From Vibrio fortis (GTDB lineage: Bacteria; Pseudomonadota; Gammaproteobacteria; Enterobacterales; Vibrionaceae), in contig NZ_JFFR01000027.1 in the NCBI RefSeq assembly GCF_000695685.1, positions 496,001 to 560,000 on the forward strand: DNA of 64,000 nt. The letters run 5' to 3'. The stretch's first letter is position 1. Each line of letters opens with the position of its first letter. A model generated the notes under the pieces. It was not told the DNA's origin, did no database searches, and worked only from the letters and a program-made list of their open reading frames with translations. Both the position numbers and the translations under genes were made by a program. Shown here piece after piece: positions 54,184 through 63,406 of the stretch.

Positions 54184-54786
54184 ATGGAATTCATCAGTTT
54201 AGCCATCTTAGGTATTTTAATCGTTATCAGTCCGGGGGCCGACTTTGTTCTGGTATTAAAGAACAGCATCAACTTCGGACGCAGGGCTGGTATTCTAACT
54301 GCGGTGGGAATTAGCCTCGCAATTGGCGTCCACATCAGTTATTCAATGTTTGGGGTAAGTTACTTAATCTCACAAAATGAATTAACTTTTCAGACTATTC
54401 GATATTTAGGCGCGGGATATTTAGTCTATCTAGGATTGAAAGGTATCTTGTCAAAAGAGCAAGTATCAAATAAAGCGGAGGTAACTCAAGAAAAGGGACA
54501 GCGCTACTTTGCACAAGGTTTCTTCTGCAACGTTCTTAACCCAAAGACAATGCTGTTTTTCTTAAGTATTTTTAGTCAGTTGATCACCAATAATTCAGCC
54601 GACAATGCATTCGCACTGGCTTACGGTATCTATATGATGGCACTGCATATGGCATGGTTTGCGCTAGTAGCGATTCTCTTTACATCACCGTTGTTGCGAG
54701 GTTGGTTAAATCGCTTCAAACAACGCTTAAATCAGGTATGTGGTGCTGGTTTGGTGTTGTTTGGGTCGGCGCTAGCGTTGAAGTCG
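54184..54786 (+). CDS. LysE/RhtB-family amino acid exporter
   Basis: A 201-residue inner membrane exporter with about six helices. It shows the LysE/RhtB opening I-V-I-S-P-G-A-D-F-V-L-V-L-K and the N-P-K-T-M-L-F-F-L motif after the third helix. I use the ATG at 54184, the usual family start; an earlier ATG at 54139 adds 15 residues of poor quality. The divergent LysR gene is its likely regulator. Substrate unknown. Confidence 0.85.
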
Positions 54787-54805
54787 TAACGCGCGTAGCT
54801 CAATG

Positions 54806-54838
54806 ATGACTATGGCTAACCGTGATAGCCATAGTCAT
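54806..54838. terminator. Bidirectional terminator, LysE / lipoprotein
   Basis: ATGACTATGGCTA / TAGCCATAGTCAT, thirteen perfect pairs with a 7-base loop between convergent genes. The T run is short. Confidence 0.7.
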
Positions 54839-54849
54839 TATCAGCTTTA

Positions 54850-55404
54850 TTAGCCCTTAAAGTAACCTAGAGACCAACTGTCGTTTTTAATTTCGTCACC
54901 TAAAAATTTCTGAAATTGAGCTGCATGTTTAGGTTCAAATTCAGAAATTTGGATACTAAAATAGCCGTTTTTATCTTGAGTTGCATAAATAAAGTTCGGT
55001 GAGATTGTCACAGTGTTAGGCTTAATTATGTGCTCAGAGTTCATCTCTACAGTCAAAAACGACTTGCCATCAACCACAAATCCGCGACGTATATTGCAAC
55101 GTGCTTCTTTTAAAACATATTCGCCTGGCGCAATGCCATCGAATAATGCGTAATTTGAATCTTCGTACACAAAAAATCGTAGCGTTTGTGGTTCTGAATC
55201 AGATATCTCACCATCTACCTTTTCGTATAAATCAAACGAGAAGGTCTCACAAGGGTATCGAACTTGCTGTTTACTAATTGCCGTCGCGATTGCTAATGCG
55301 CCCTTACCATGAGGTTCAGATAGTGTTTCCGTAGACGTATTAGGTAATGTCACCTGACATCCTGCTAAAGTAGCTACTAGAGCCACCGCCATCATTCGTT
55401 TCAT
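54850..55404 (-). CDS. Putative lipoprotein of unknown function
   Basis: A 184-residue protein with lipobox L-A-G-C (Cys16). The rest has no family I recognise. It has a beta-rich pattern with two Cys (in R-Y-P-C and A-R-C-N) that might pair. The ATG at 55404 follows AGGCTTAAT; an upstream frame to 55494 is AT-rich and non-coding in look. Likely in the outer membrane. No obvious partner. Confidence 0.7.
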   Translation of the reverse strand: MKRMMAVALVATLAGCQVTLPNTSTETLSEPHGKGALAIATAISKQQVRYPCETFSFDLYEKVDGEISDSEPQTLRFFVYEDSNYALFDGIAPGEYVLKEARCNIRRGFVVDGKSFLTVEMNSEHIIKPNTVTISPNFIYATQDKNGYFSIQISEFEPKHAAQFQKFLGDEIKNDSWSLGYFKG

Positions 55405-55722
55405 ATTAAGCCTGTATGTATCTGTGTTTAATAATCCGCGAACATTATCAGAATTCAAACAATAAATGAATAAATTTAATAACTTAAGACCCACTTTACA
55501 AATTTGATCTAGTTATAAGCATCTTCAGTTGGGAGGAGAGCGGAAAAGCACACTGTATGTCACAGTGAAGTATGAGAGGAAAAAACAAGTTGGTTGGCGT
55601 TCAAATAACGCTAATGAGCGTTAGTCGTAACACGGCTATTAGTCAGAAGTTGAAAAATGAAAACAAAAGCCAAGAATTGTTCAATGGTGCCCGAGTAAAA
55701 CAGGCACCATTAACATAGAAGA
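55405..55722. other. Gap between lipoprotein and ThrE-type gene
   Basis: 318 bases with two hairpins: AACGCTaatgAGCGTT at 55607-55622 and AATGGTGCC/GGCACCATT at 55683-55712, the latter 11 bases after the ThrE stop and a possible terminator. No coding frame is convincing. Confidence 0.45.
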
Positions 55723-56886
55723 TTATCTTTCTACTTTTGGAGAGTAGATTGAATATGCGGTGATCTGCCCCGCGACAATAGCCGAGAACATAAATAGCGC
55801 TGACAGACCAATGCTCGGAATCGGCAAAATAGATTGCTCAAATACCGATTGGCTAGCACTTACCAATACACGACTACCGGGAACTAGAATAATAATACCT
55901 TGGACAATATAGATTGACCCAGTGAGATCCATCTTCTTTGCAATCCAAGTACCGTATAGCGTGATTAATACCGTAGTCACCCAAGTACCCACAACCCAGC
56001 CGCTATCAAAGCCCAAGTAGAACGGCCCCCACATACCCAACACAGCGACTGGCAGACCCAGCAAGATATCTGTTGGGCGAGCATTAAACATCACACCAAT
56101 CGATACTGAGATTAATACCAGGCCGGATATGTGCATCCAGGTCGGTACTTCATTGGTGTATGAGATAGACGCTGCCTGTCCCCATAACGCCTCACCAATA
56201 TTCAGCCCCATGACAATGCCGACAAACAATTTAATCAAGGTTAACGCGCTCTGCCCTAATAAACTCGTGCCCGAAACCAAATCATTAAATGCCAAACACT
56301 CTAAAGAGTTAGCAATCGACAATCCGGGCACAAACAAAACAATCGAAGCAATACACAAGGCCCATACAGGAACTGGTAAGCCAGTGCTAGCAAGGAAGGC
56401 AACGAAAATACCTGTGATCAAAGCGGCAATGAACTCTACTGCAATAGCACGTCGCCCATGACAAACTTGTTGACACAGCCACACCATAAGTCCCAGCAGA
56501 ACAGAAAAACCAACCGCTTCCAAAGTGCTACCAACCAACATTAAGTACGCCGGTGGAATGCCCATATTCGCTAGAGCCGTGACAAACTTTGAGTAACCTA
56601 CAGGCTCAGGAACGGGCTCGCTGCTTGGTTGGTTAATACGAATGATCGTGTTTGCTAACAGACTCAAGTTAATTGAAGCAGGTTTAAGGCGCTTCAAAAT
56701 AACCGCATTATTGTCATCAGGGAATTGGTAATTAATTGCCGTTGGAGTCGCTTGGATCATCACATCCACACCGTGCTTTTTCGCATAGTGCTGTGTGTAT
56801 TTTTCGAGCTTGTATGGAGCACAGCCACTGCGATGCAGAGTGTCGCCGATTTCAACAATTTTGTTAATTCGATACTGGGAAGGCAT
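55723..56886 (-). CDS. ThrE-type threonine/serine exporter, two-domain
   Basis: A 387-residue membrane protein. The N-terminal soluble part (DUF1212/ThrE_1-like: I-V-E-I-G-D-T-L-H-R-S-G-C-A...) is followed by about ten membrane helices combining ThrE and ThrE_2 (DUF3815) domains in one chain; in many bacteria these are two proteins. The family exports threonine and serine. I start at the ATG at 56886, although no ribosome site is visible; an upstream frame to 56997 is unlikely to be coding. Confidence 0.82.
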   Translation of the reverse strand: MPSQYRINKIVEIGDTLHRSGCAPYKLEKYTQHYAKKHGVDVMIQATPTAINYQFPDDNNAVILKRLKPASINLSLLANTIIRINQPSSEPVPEPVGYSKFVTALANMGIPPAYLMLVGSTLEAVGFSVLLGLMVWLCQQVCHGRRAIAVEFIAALITGIFVAFLASTGLPVPVWALCIASIVLFVPGLSIANSLECLAFNDLVSGTSLLGQSALTLIKLFVGIVMGLNIGEALWGQAASISYTNEVPTWMHISGLVLISVSIGVMFNARPTDILLGLPVAVLGMWGPFYLGFDSGWVVGTWVTTVLITLYGTWIAKKMDLTGSIYIVQGIIILVPGSRVLVSASQSVFEQSILPIPSIGLSALFMFSAIVAGQITAYSIYSPKVER

Positions 56887-57245
56887 GGACGTTATAGAGG
56901 TGAAAAAATATGCGGCAAATGTAACAAACGTAGGGCTGCTTGACGAGCAATTTGGAGTAATTAGTTCCTCATTTTTATACTTTTTTTCGTTGTACAAAAA
57001 TAATAGCGCACATCATACTACTTTGTAGTTATCAATCATATCAATGCCATATAGGCAACTGAATCATTCACAAACCAACTCCAACCACAAGTGAGACTTT
57101 GCTCACGCAGAATACGCGGTGATAAGACCATAACGTACAAAAAAATAGCGCAACGGTGATTATGCGACCACTTAGCATAAAAATCAGGAAAAAAAGGTTT
57201 CGTTTTCAGTTAGATGTGGCATTATCGATCTCGTTAAGACGATGT
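56887..57245. other. Divergent region before the tRNA-Gly genes
   Basis: About 360 bases, AT-rich, containing the ThrE promoter and the tRNA promoter. I see no gene and no firm operator. Confidence 0.4.
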
Positions 57246-57320
<75 letters not shown>

Positions 57321-57359
57321 ACTCTTCAACCTGCTTAGTCTTTCTCAATAAGACGATAA

Positions 57360-57434
<75 letters not shown>

Positions 57435-57642
57435 ATACTCTCCTGTCCATGTAAACATCTTAGTATTGCAAACTGAAATTACTAATTTAGTTTTATATCA
57501 GCAAAATTCTATTCATATGAGTACACACTCACATACTTAGAAATATTTAACCGCTCAAAACCATTTCATAATCTCAATCAATATAGCAATTTTTCCTTTG
57601 TGTTAGTGTTCGCGCATTAAAAGCAATGTTGTAATAATTAAA

Positions 57643-57891
57643 ATGTTAAAAAACAAAGATTTAAGCATAGAAGCCATTACAGTGGCGCTAACTAAAGTAG
57701 AAAATGCGAACAAGGTTGAGCTTAGTATGCTGAAAGGTTACATTGAGCAGCAGCCTACACAGGCTATCCTCAACTTCCAAGCACTGAGCGAAGCGGATTC
57801 GATAGACGATAAGCTGAAAAAGATCATGACCGATATGCCTGATCTTAGCGGCGAAGCACACCATGTCCTTGAGGCCTCTATCCTGTTGTAA
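57643..57891 (+). CDS. Small protein of unknown function
   Basis: An 82-residue, mildly acidic, probably helical cytoplasmic protein with no signal peptide, membrane segment or motif I recognise. No ribosome site is obvious before the ATG. The codon use looks normal and a strong terminator follows, which are the main reasons to accept it. Confidence 0.55.
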   Translation: MLKNKDLSIEAITVALTKVENANKVELSMLKGYIEQQPTQAILNFQALSEADSIDDKLKKIMTDMPDLSGEAHHVLEASILL

Positions 57892-57931
57892 CGAGCAAAC
57901 TCAACGTCGTACACAAAACCGCTAGATTGAT

Positions 57932-57961
57932 AAAGCCCAGCTAATTTGCTGGGCTTTTTAT
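57932..57961. terminator. Terminator after the 82-residue protein gene
   Basis: AAAGCCCAGC / GCTGGGCTTT with a 6-base loop and TTTTATT on the plus strand. It also lies just past the lipoprotein stop on the minus strand. Confidence 0.9.
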
Positions 57962-57963
57962 TA

Positions 57964-58191
57964 TTATTGACTGATTACGATTCTAGGAGAAATCACAACG
58001 GGCTGAGCAAGAGTCAACACTACTGGTGTCAATGCTTTGGTGACTCTTGCTAATGTAATCATTGTGGGAGCAATGTTGATGCTTTTTGTAGGAACAGGTA
58101 CTTTTACTCTGGACAGTTGTTGTGTCGCAGTACATCCCGTCATTGAGATAAGACCAACTATAGCCACTAGAAGTTTGTTTTTGATTTTCAT
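57964..58191 (-). CDS. Small lipoprotein of unknown function
   Basis: A 75-residue protein with a lipobox M-T-G-C (Cys20) and a Val/Pro/Ile-rich tail of 55 residues. The ATG at 58191 has AAGGACAAAACA upstream, an ideal ribosome site; the frame extends to 58332, but that extension looks non-coding. Function unknown. It could be co-transcribed with the XRE-type regulator 154 bases upstream. Confidence 0.65.
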   Translation of the reverse strand: MKIKNKLLVAIVGLISMTGCTATQQLSRVKVPVPTKSINIAPTMITLARVTKALTPVVLTLAQPVVISPRIVISQ

Positions 58192-58345
58192 TGTTTTGTC
58201 CTTAAATCTGAGTCCGATATTCTCGAGGGGATAACACTGACAACCACTCCTCGTACCACTGGATTCAAGAATGCATTCATCAATCAGATATTGAAACCAA
58301 AACCAATCAAGTAACTTATGGTGACACTCCAAGTCTTATAAAATG

Positions 58346-59092
58346 TTACTTAGCATTGATATAATCAATATTATCAAACATATCAAAGTGCCAACGCCTT
58401 AAGGCAATAACCAAAGACGTTCCATTTCTATCACTCATATCAAGCTCATTATCACCATTACAAGCGCTATAGAACTCCTCAACTAACTTCTGCAAACGCA
58501 ACTGGAACTTCTGATTGGTATGCGGTGACATTAACCCAGTCGACATCAATAACTTTTCATCTTGTCGACTAAAGTGACTACTAAAGAACTCTGGTAGCAC
58601 TTGAGTTAAAAAAAAGGTTTGAATAGGGCCGCCCGCTATCCAATCAAAATTGGGTGACAACAGTAATCGAATTCGATTGTCAGGCATCAGCTCCAATACC
58701 CCTAACCTATCTAGCTCAATCAACTTTTGCATCAACAGCTGTTTATTGATGTTGTAACGTTCGATGATTTCGTTAAATTGAAACCCATTCAGCACACATA
58801 CTGAGACCATTAACAAAGCCTTGTCTGAAACAATCTGTTGTTCCTGTTCGAACGTTAAGCTCTGGAGATTTTTCTCTGCGTTCGCAGCTAACTTTACCAA
58901 CTCACATATATCCATGCTGATGAGTTCGCATATCGCGCTAAGTCTCGCCAAGCTTATGTTATTGCCGTCTGCAAGTAGCCTTTTCACCGAACCTTCACTC
59001 AAGTCCAACTTTGTCGCGATATCTTGATAATGAACATCGTGAAGTTTGAGCTGCTTTTTGAGCTCTTTGATTATGGATTGCGTTCCTGACAT
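58346..59092 (-). CDS. XRE-type helix-turn-helix protein
   Basis: A 248-residue regulator with an N-terminal Cro/CI helix-turn-helix (Y-Q-D-I-A-T-K-L-D-L-S-E-G-S-V-K-R-L-L, about 21-39), then a helical region with a second winged-helix-like stretch (F-N-E-I-I-E-R-Y-N-I-N-K-Q-L-L-M-Q-K). A conserved C-terminal domain of unknown role follows. No peptidase-like or small-molecule domain is seen. It is monocistronic or leads the small lipoprotein gene. Confidence 0.75.
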   Translation of the reverse strand: MSGTQSIIKELKKQLKLHDVHYQDIATKLDLSEGSVKRLLADGNNISLARLSAICELISMDICELVKLAANAEKNLQSLTFEQEQQIVSDKALLMVSVCVLNGFQFNEIIERYNINKQLLMQKLIELDRLGVLELMPDNRIRLLLSPNFDWIAGGPIQTFFLTQVLPEFFSSHFSRQDEKLLMSTGLMSPHTNQKFQLRLQKLVEEFYSACNGDNELDMSDRNGTSLVIALRRWHFDMFDNIDYINAK

Positions 59093-59208
59093 ATCGTTTT
59101 CTTAATTCATTGCTGATGGACTCAGTTTATAAATTAACAAACAACGCACATTAGAAAACCTATTAACCCGAAGATTGAGGTGTTTTGTGAGTAGGGCGAC
59201 AAGAATAC

Positions 59209-59237
59209 AGAAAAGCAGCCCAATTGGACTGTTTTTC
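59209..59237 (-). terminator. Terminator of the old-yellow-enzyme gene
   Basis: CAGTCC-AATT-GGGCTG (minus strand) with flanking A/T runs; it lies about 45 bases after the stop of the gene ending at 59283. Confidence 0.65.
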
Positions 59238-59282
59238 AGATGGTTAGAGCACCTGTGCTGTTACTTACACAGTATCTTATTT

Positions 59283-60395
59283 CTACATTTGTGCTAGCTG
59301 GGCTTTCCTGTCTTTATTGACGACACAGAAATTACCACGTTTGGTTCGGCACTTAGAGCAGCGTTCGCACTCTACTGGAGCGCGGTCGCCTTCTTGCCAA
59401 CGCTTGATAAGTTGTGGTTCCGAAAGCAAAGGACGCGACAAAGCAAAATACTCAATACCGGTATTGTTTGCGATATCTTCAATCGCAGCGATATCGGTAA
59501 GTCCGCCCACTGTAATAACCGGCGCTGTGATCTCACGGCTGACAATATCACCATACTCATGAAAGTAGCCCTCTTCTTGCACGGTGTAGCCATCGTAGCA
59601 ATCACCCACCATAGTATTGGCTTTACCATGTATGTTACCCGACATGATGATGCCGTCTACACCCAGTTGATCAAGACGTTGGCAGATTTGTCGAGTCTCT
59701 TCGAAGGTTAAACCACCCTCAAAAAACTCAGTAGCAGTTAGTTTAACGAAGATTGGGTAATCCTCTCCCACCAGCTCACGTGTCTTATTGAAAATTTCTA
59801 TCAAAAAACGCATACGATTTTCTAAGCAGCCACCGTACTCATCTTGACGCTGATTGTAGTAAGGACTGAGAAACTGGTTAATAAGGTAGGTATGAGCAGC
59901 ATGGATTTCTACGCCATCAAAGCCAGATTGTTTTGCTCTAAGGCTCGCTTTAGCGAAAGCGTCAACAATGTAGTCAATATCTTTCTTCGACATCGCTTTA
60001 CCTTGAGTTTTAGTGCCCATTTCAGGAACATCACTCGGTGCAAAAATGACACGTTCACCAACATTATACGTGGTTTTGGTGCCACCATAGGCAAGCTGCA
60101 TAACGATTTTCGAACCATAGCCTTGAACCAGTTGGGTAAGCTTCTGATACTCTTCGATGAATGAATCATTGTAGATCCCCATCATTCCCGCATTTGGTTT
60201 TTCTTCTTCGACAATGTTTGCATAACCTGTAACGATCAACCCAACTTGTCCTTGAGCAAGCTCTTCATAAATCACATAGAGCTTATCCGTCATATGACCA
60301 TCTTCTGTCGCCATATTTTCCCAGGTCGCGCTACGCATGAATCGATTCTTTAGAACCATGTTGCCAAGGCGATTTTCGGTGAACAAAGTACTCAA
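59283..60395 (-). CDS. NADH:flavin oxidoreductase (old yellow enzyme family)
   Basis: A 370-residue FMN-dependent ene-reductase of the OYE barrel type: K-N-R-F-M-R-S-A-T near the start, H-A-A-H-T-Y-L-I-N-Q-F-L-S-P (substrate and FMN contacts), and G-G-C-L-E-N-R-M-R-F. Near the C-terminus C-E-R-C-S-K-C...C is a metal or Fe-S-like cysteine cluster, as in 2,4-dienoyl-CoA reductase relatives, but the second domain is missing. I start at TTG 60395, preceded by AGAGGG; the frame runs to 60476, but a terminator hairpin lies within that stretch. Confidence 0.85.
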   Translation of the reverse strand: MSTLFTENRLGNMVLKNRFMRSATWENMATEDGHMTDKLYVIYEELAQGQVGLIVTGYANIVEEEKPNAGMMGIYNDSFIEEYQKLTQLVQGYGSKIVMQLAYGGTKTTYNVGERVIFAPSDVPEMGTKTQGKAMSKKDIDYIVDAFAKASLRAKQSGFDGVEIHAAHTYLINQFLSPYYNQRQDEYGGCLENRMRFLIEIFNKTRELVGEDYPIFVKLTATEFFEGGLTFEETRQICQRLDQLGVDGIIMSGNIHGKANTMVGDCYDGYTVQEEGYFHEYGDIVSREITAPVITVGGLTDIAAIEDIANNTGIEYFALSRPLLSEPQLIKRWQEGDRAPVECERCSKCRTKRGNFCVVNKDRKAQLAQM

Positions 60396-60431
60396 GTGAA
60401 ACCCTCTAGATCTGTTTTCGATATCGACAAA

Positions 60432-60473
60432 TGAAAAAGAGCAACCATCAATACAATATCGGGGATTGCTCTT
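60432..60473 (-). terminator. Terminator or attenuator before the OYE gene
   Basis: AAGAGCAA / TTGCTCTT with a 21-base loop followed by TTTTT on the minus strand. It may end the transcript of the upstream NAD(P)-binding protein gene or attenuate the OYE gene. Confidence 0.6.
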
Positions 60474-60626
60474 CACTGTTCAAAACGAACGATGTCGTGA
60501 ATGACGCGAATAGTAACGACTAATGACAAGCCAAAACTTAATCTAGATTAAGGTTGATGCATCCTTTATTGAGAAACGGACACCTAGCCAATTGATAGTC
60601 AGCTTTTAGGATGCTAATACTTACAA

Positions 60627-61262
60627 CTAACCATATTTAACCGTTGAGTCGACGCATTGGTATATCTCACCAATACACGCGTTATCTGTCACCAAACTCT
60701 CTACGATACGCGCCACCTCTTGACGGTAAATCACGCCATGGATTTCGCCCGATTGAGATACTTCACCTCGGTTAGTGATTTCGCCATCCATAAGTCCACC
60801 CGGTCTTAAAATCGTAAAGTCCAGATCACTTGATACAAGCCAAGCTTCAGCAAGGCTCTTCTCTCTTACTGCAGCGCCGAACCCTTGTCTCGCACGTTCC
60901 GATAAATATTGCCATGAATCACCGCATCCTAATGATGTCACTAATAAAAATCGCTTAATCTCACGCTTCTGTAGAGCATCAATCAAGTAACGATGCCCGA
61001 TATAGTCAACAGGAACCTCAGCTCTAAAACTCCCCATGCTAGACACAACCAAACAGTCTTGAGGTAACGCTTCCACTGTGGCTTCAACTTGGTCTTGTTG
61101 AGTTGCATCACAGCTTAAGGTTTGCACTTTAAGCTCGCCCAAACGTGGGTTCTTACTCGGATTTCGTGCTATAGCGATAACATTAAAACCACTTTGGTGA
61201 AATTGTTCGACCATAGCAGCACCTAAACCACTTGCTGCACCCCAGATTGCGACAGTTTTCAT
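60627..61262 (-). CDS. NAD(P)-binding protein, NmrA/SDR-like
   Basis: A 211-residue Rossmann-fold protein with the nucleotide-binding G-A-A-S-G-L-G-A-A at residues 8-16 and I-A-R-N-P (adenine-side Arg). It is an atypical short-chain dehydrogenase or NmrA-type protein; the classic Y-x-x-x-K active site is not obvious, so it may be a redox sensor, epimerase-like enzyme or quinone reductase. It precedes the OYE gene on the same strand, hinting at a redox pair. Confidence 0.75.
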   Translation of the reverse strand: MKTVAIWGAASGLGAAMVEQFHQSGFNVIAIARNPSKNPRLGELKVQTLSCDATQQDQVEATVEALPQDCLVVSSMGSFRAEVPVDYIGHRYLIDALQKREIKRFLLVTSLGCGDSWQYLSERARQGFGAAVREKSLAEAWLVSSDLDFTILRPGGLMDGEITNRGEVSQSGEIHGVIYRQEVARIVESLVTDNACIGEIYQCVDSTVKYG

Positions 61263-61388
61263 ACAGACCTCTAAACAGTTGAATATACGGTGATACTATC
61301 TATTTTCCATTGCAGTTTCTTACATACAGATCAATAAAATGAAAATCATTCGTATTTTCATACCTGTACTCCAGCGTGCCAACCAGAA

Positions 61389-61419
61389 AAGCAAAAGGCT
61401 GACTATAAAAGCCAGCCTT
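61389..61419 (-). terminator. Terminator after the outer membrane protein gene
   Basis: AAGGCTG / CAGCCTT with an 11-base loop and TTTT on the minus strand, 28 bases after the stop of the gene ending at 61448. Confidence 0.75.
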
Positions 61420-61447
61420 ATCTCAATCAGATAAAAACTAAACGGAT

Positions 61448-62140
61448 TTAATTAAACTCATAGGTATAAGAGACACCAACACTGTTGTTTTCCCCAAAAT
61501 CGTCTTCAGCAAAGATACTGAAAAGGTTGAACGATTGCGCATCTGAAATCTTGTAGCTAGCTCCAATCCCAGCCCAATAACCAGAATAGTCATCAGACCC
61601 CATAGAACCGCCACCAAACGCTAACAGCGACCATTGCTCATTGATTGGTTTTAGACCAAACGCTCCCAGATAGCCACCATGAGTCGACGTTGGCATCAAG
61701 ACATAGTCGTTTTCAACGCTAGAGTCGTCAAAGTACGCAACTTCACCATCATTGTAACTGTATCCCGCCATAGGGAATAGCTGCCAGCCATGAGGTTCAA
61801 AACCAAAATAACTCAATGGAACAAACGTACCGATACTGTAGTTATTCTTGTATGCATCGTTGTCGTATTCAGAGCGACTGAAGTTGAAGTTAACGATTCC
61901 CAAAGGGAGCAACCACGACCCACCTAAACGCCACTCATCGCCATCGGCATTGATGCGAGCGTTAATCATTCGAGCTTCATCCAGCCCTATCGAACCCGAA
62001 AATTTCAGCTCTTCGTTATATGCCAGCCCTGCTTTGGTGACGATCTTCGTCGGGTCTTCATGATGCTTTTCCTCAGCGTGCAACCCTGCTGAGCCAACGA
62101 GTACAAGAAGCGCTGCGAATAGTCTGCTTTTGGATCTCAT
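61448..62140 (-). CDS. Putative outer membrane protein linked to FadL
   Basis: A 230-residue protein with a signal peptide (G-L-H-A-E, about 22) and alternating beta-strand residues ending in aromatic-rich V-S-Y-T-Y-E-F-N, as in small beta-barrel outer membrane proteins. I do not recognise its family. Its ATG overlaps the FadL stop by one base (TAATG), so the two are translated together and may act together in lipid or hydrophobic compound uptake. Confidence 0.7.
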   Translation of the reverse strand: MRSKSRLFAALLVLVGSAGLHAEEKHHEDPTKIVTKAGLAYNEELKFSGSIGLDEARMINARINADGDEWRLGGSWLLPLGIVNFNFSRSEYDNDAYKNNYSIGTFVPLSYFGFEPHGWQLFPMAGYSYNDGEVAYFDDSSVENDYVLMPTSTHGGYLGAFGLKPINEQWSLLAFGGGSMGSDDYSGYWAGIGASYKISDAQSFNLFSIFAEDDFGENNSVGVSYTYEFN

Positions 62141-63309
62141 TAGAACGTCGCACTAATCCCAACAAAGTGGATGCGGCCATCAAATGTGCCATCCACACCA
62201 CCAAATGGACCAACGAGTGAGCGATCCATTTCAACAGAACCAAAGTCTGCATACTCGTAGAAGACATCAATTAGGATATCATCCCAGTAGGTAGAAGCCC
62301 CGACTGAATAGCGATATTGTTCGCCAACAGGCACATCGACCCACTGCATCGAAGGATCGTCTTGCGGAGAACTTTCGTAAGAGAAACCAGCCTTCAATCG
62401 CCAATCAGAGTTCAGCTGATAATCAGCACCAACAGCTAACTTCCAAACATCGTCCCAATCTCGTTTGATTGGTAAGGCTGCTGAACCAAAATCCAATACC
62501 GTTTCATCCCACGCACTCCAACGATGTAGCTGGACGCTAGTTAACAGATCTAGACGTTCGCTCACAGAATAGCTTGCACTGACATCAACGATCTCTGGTA
62601 GAGCGATACCAGTTGATAGAGAACGATCGCCTCCTGCAAGTCCCTTCACATCATTGTTAAACTCATGTTCTAACTTAGAGCGATAGCTCATCCCCAGCTT
62701 AAGTTGCTCGGTTGGCGTGTACATCACACCCAAGTTGTAACCATAAGCCCAATCTGTATCTTGCTTAGCCGTCATCATTGATGTCGTTTGTTGAAACGCC
62801 GCCCAATCCAACTGAACACCTGCGCCAAGAGAAATTTGTTCGTTCACTTGATAGCTTAAGGCAGGATTGATTTGCATCGCAGTAAGCGTAATATCTTCGA
62901 GCAAGTTAGCACCCGCCCAATTACTGCCGTAATCTAAACTTGAGCCCCCTGCTGCACCCAATGCAATACCTAAATGAAGCTTGTCGGTGACTTGGTGGGC
63001 ATGGAACGCACCCGCAGAAGGTAAGACAGAGTGACCGCGCCCATCATCTGCCGGATCACTGTTGTCTGTGTATTCCATCTCCAGATCGAACACCATGGTA
63101 TTGATGGTCGTTTTACTCTCGCCCATATAAGACATAGTGGCAGGGTTAGTCCACATGGCAGCAGCAGAACGAGTGTAGACACCATCACCCGCACCTGCGG
63201 TACCTGCATTTGCTATCACTGCTTCTTGGAGAAAGATACCGCTAGCAGAAACGTTAAGGCTTGCCATAATCGCGGCTGCAGCTACTGAGATTTTTAAACC
63301 GTTTTTCAT
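62140..63309 (-). CDS. fadL: FadL-family outer membrane transporter
   Basis: A 389-residue barrel protein with a signal peptide (N-V-S-A-S-G, about 22). The FadL/OmpP1 N-terminal hatch motif is N-A-G-T-A-G-A-G-D-G...M-W-T-N-P-A-T-M (about 34-60). A terminal F completes the barrel. It imports long-chain fatty acids or aromatic hydrocarbons. The start lacks a ribosome site: the complement of one (CCTCCTTTA) sits directly before the ATG, with a hairpin just upstream. A crotonase gene precedes it, so fatty acid uptake and oxidation are linked here. Confidence 0.88.
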   Translation of the reverse strand: MKNGLKISVAAAAIMASLNVSASGIFLQEAVIANAGTAGAGDGVYTRSAAAMWTNPATMSYMGESKTTINTMVFDLEMEYTDNSDPADDGRGHSVLPSAGAFHAHQVTDKLHLGIALGAAGGSSLDYGSNWAGANLLEDITLTAMQINPALSYQVNEQISLGAGVQLDWAAFQQTTSMMTAKQDTDWAYGYNLGVMYTPTEQLKLGMSYRSKLEHEFNNDVKGLAGGDRSLSTGIALPEIVDVSASYSVSERLDLLTSVQLHRWSAWDETVLDFGSAALPIKRDWDDVWKLAVGADYQLNSDWRLKAGFSYESSPQDDPSMQWVDVPVGEQYRYSVGASTYWDDILIDVFYEYADFGSVEMDRSLVGPFGGVDGTFDGRIHFVGISATF

Positions 63310-63324
63310 TAAAGGAGGCTCATC

Positions 63325-63350
63325 TAGCTAGTGAATAATTTAACTAGCTA
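63325..63350 (-). other. Leader hairpin upstream of fadL
   Basis: TAGCTAGT / ACTAGCTA, eight perfect pairs with a 10-base loop, 16 bases before the fadL ATG. It could be an RNA hairpin or an operator. Confidence 0.5.
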
Positions 63351-63406
63351 TAGGGTATCTCAAACCTCTATAAACAAATGGAATAACGCGTATTACTAGC
63401 CAAGGC

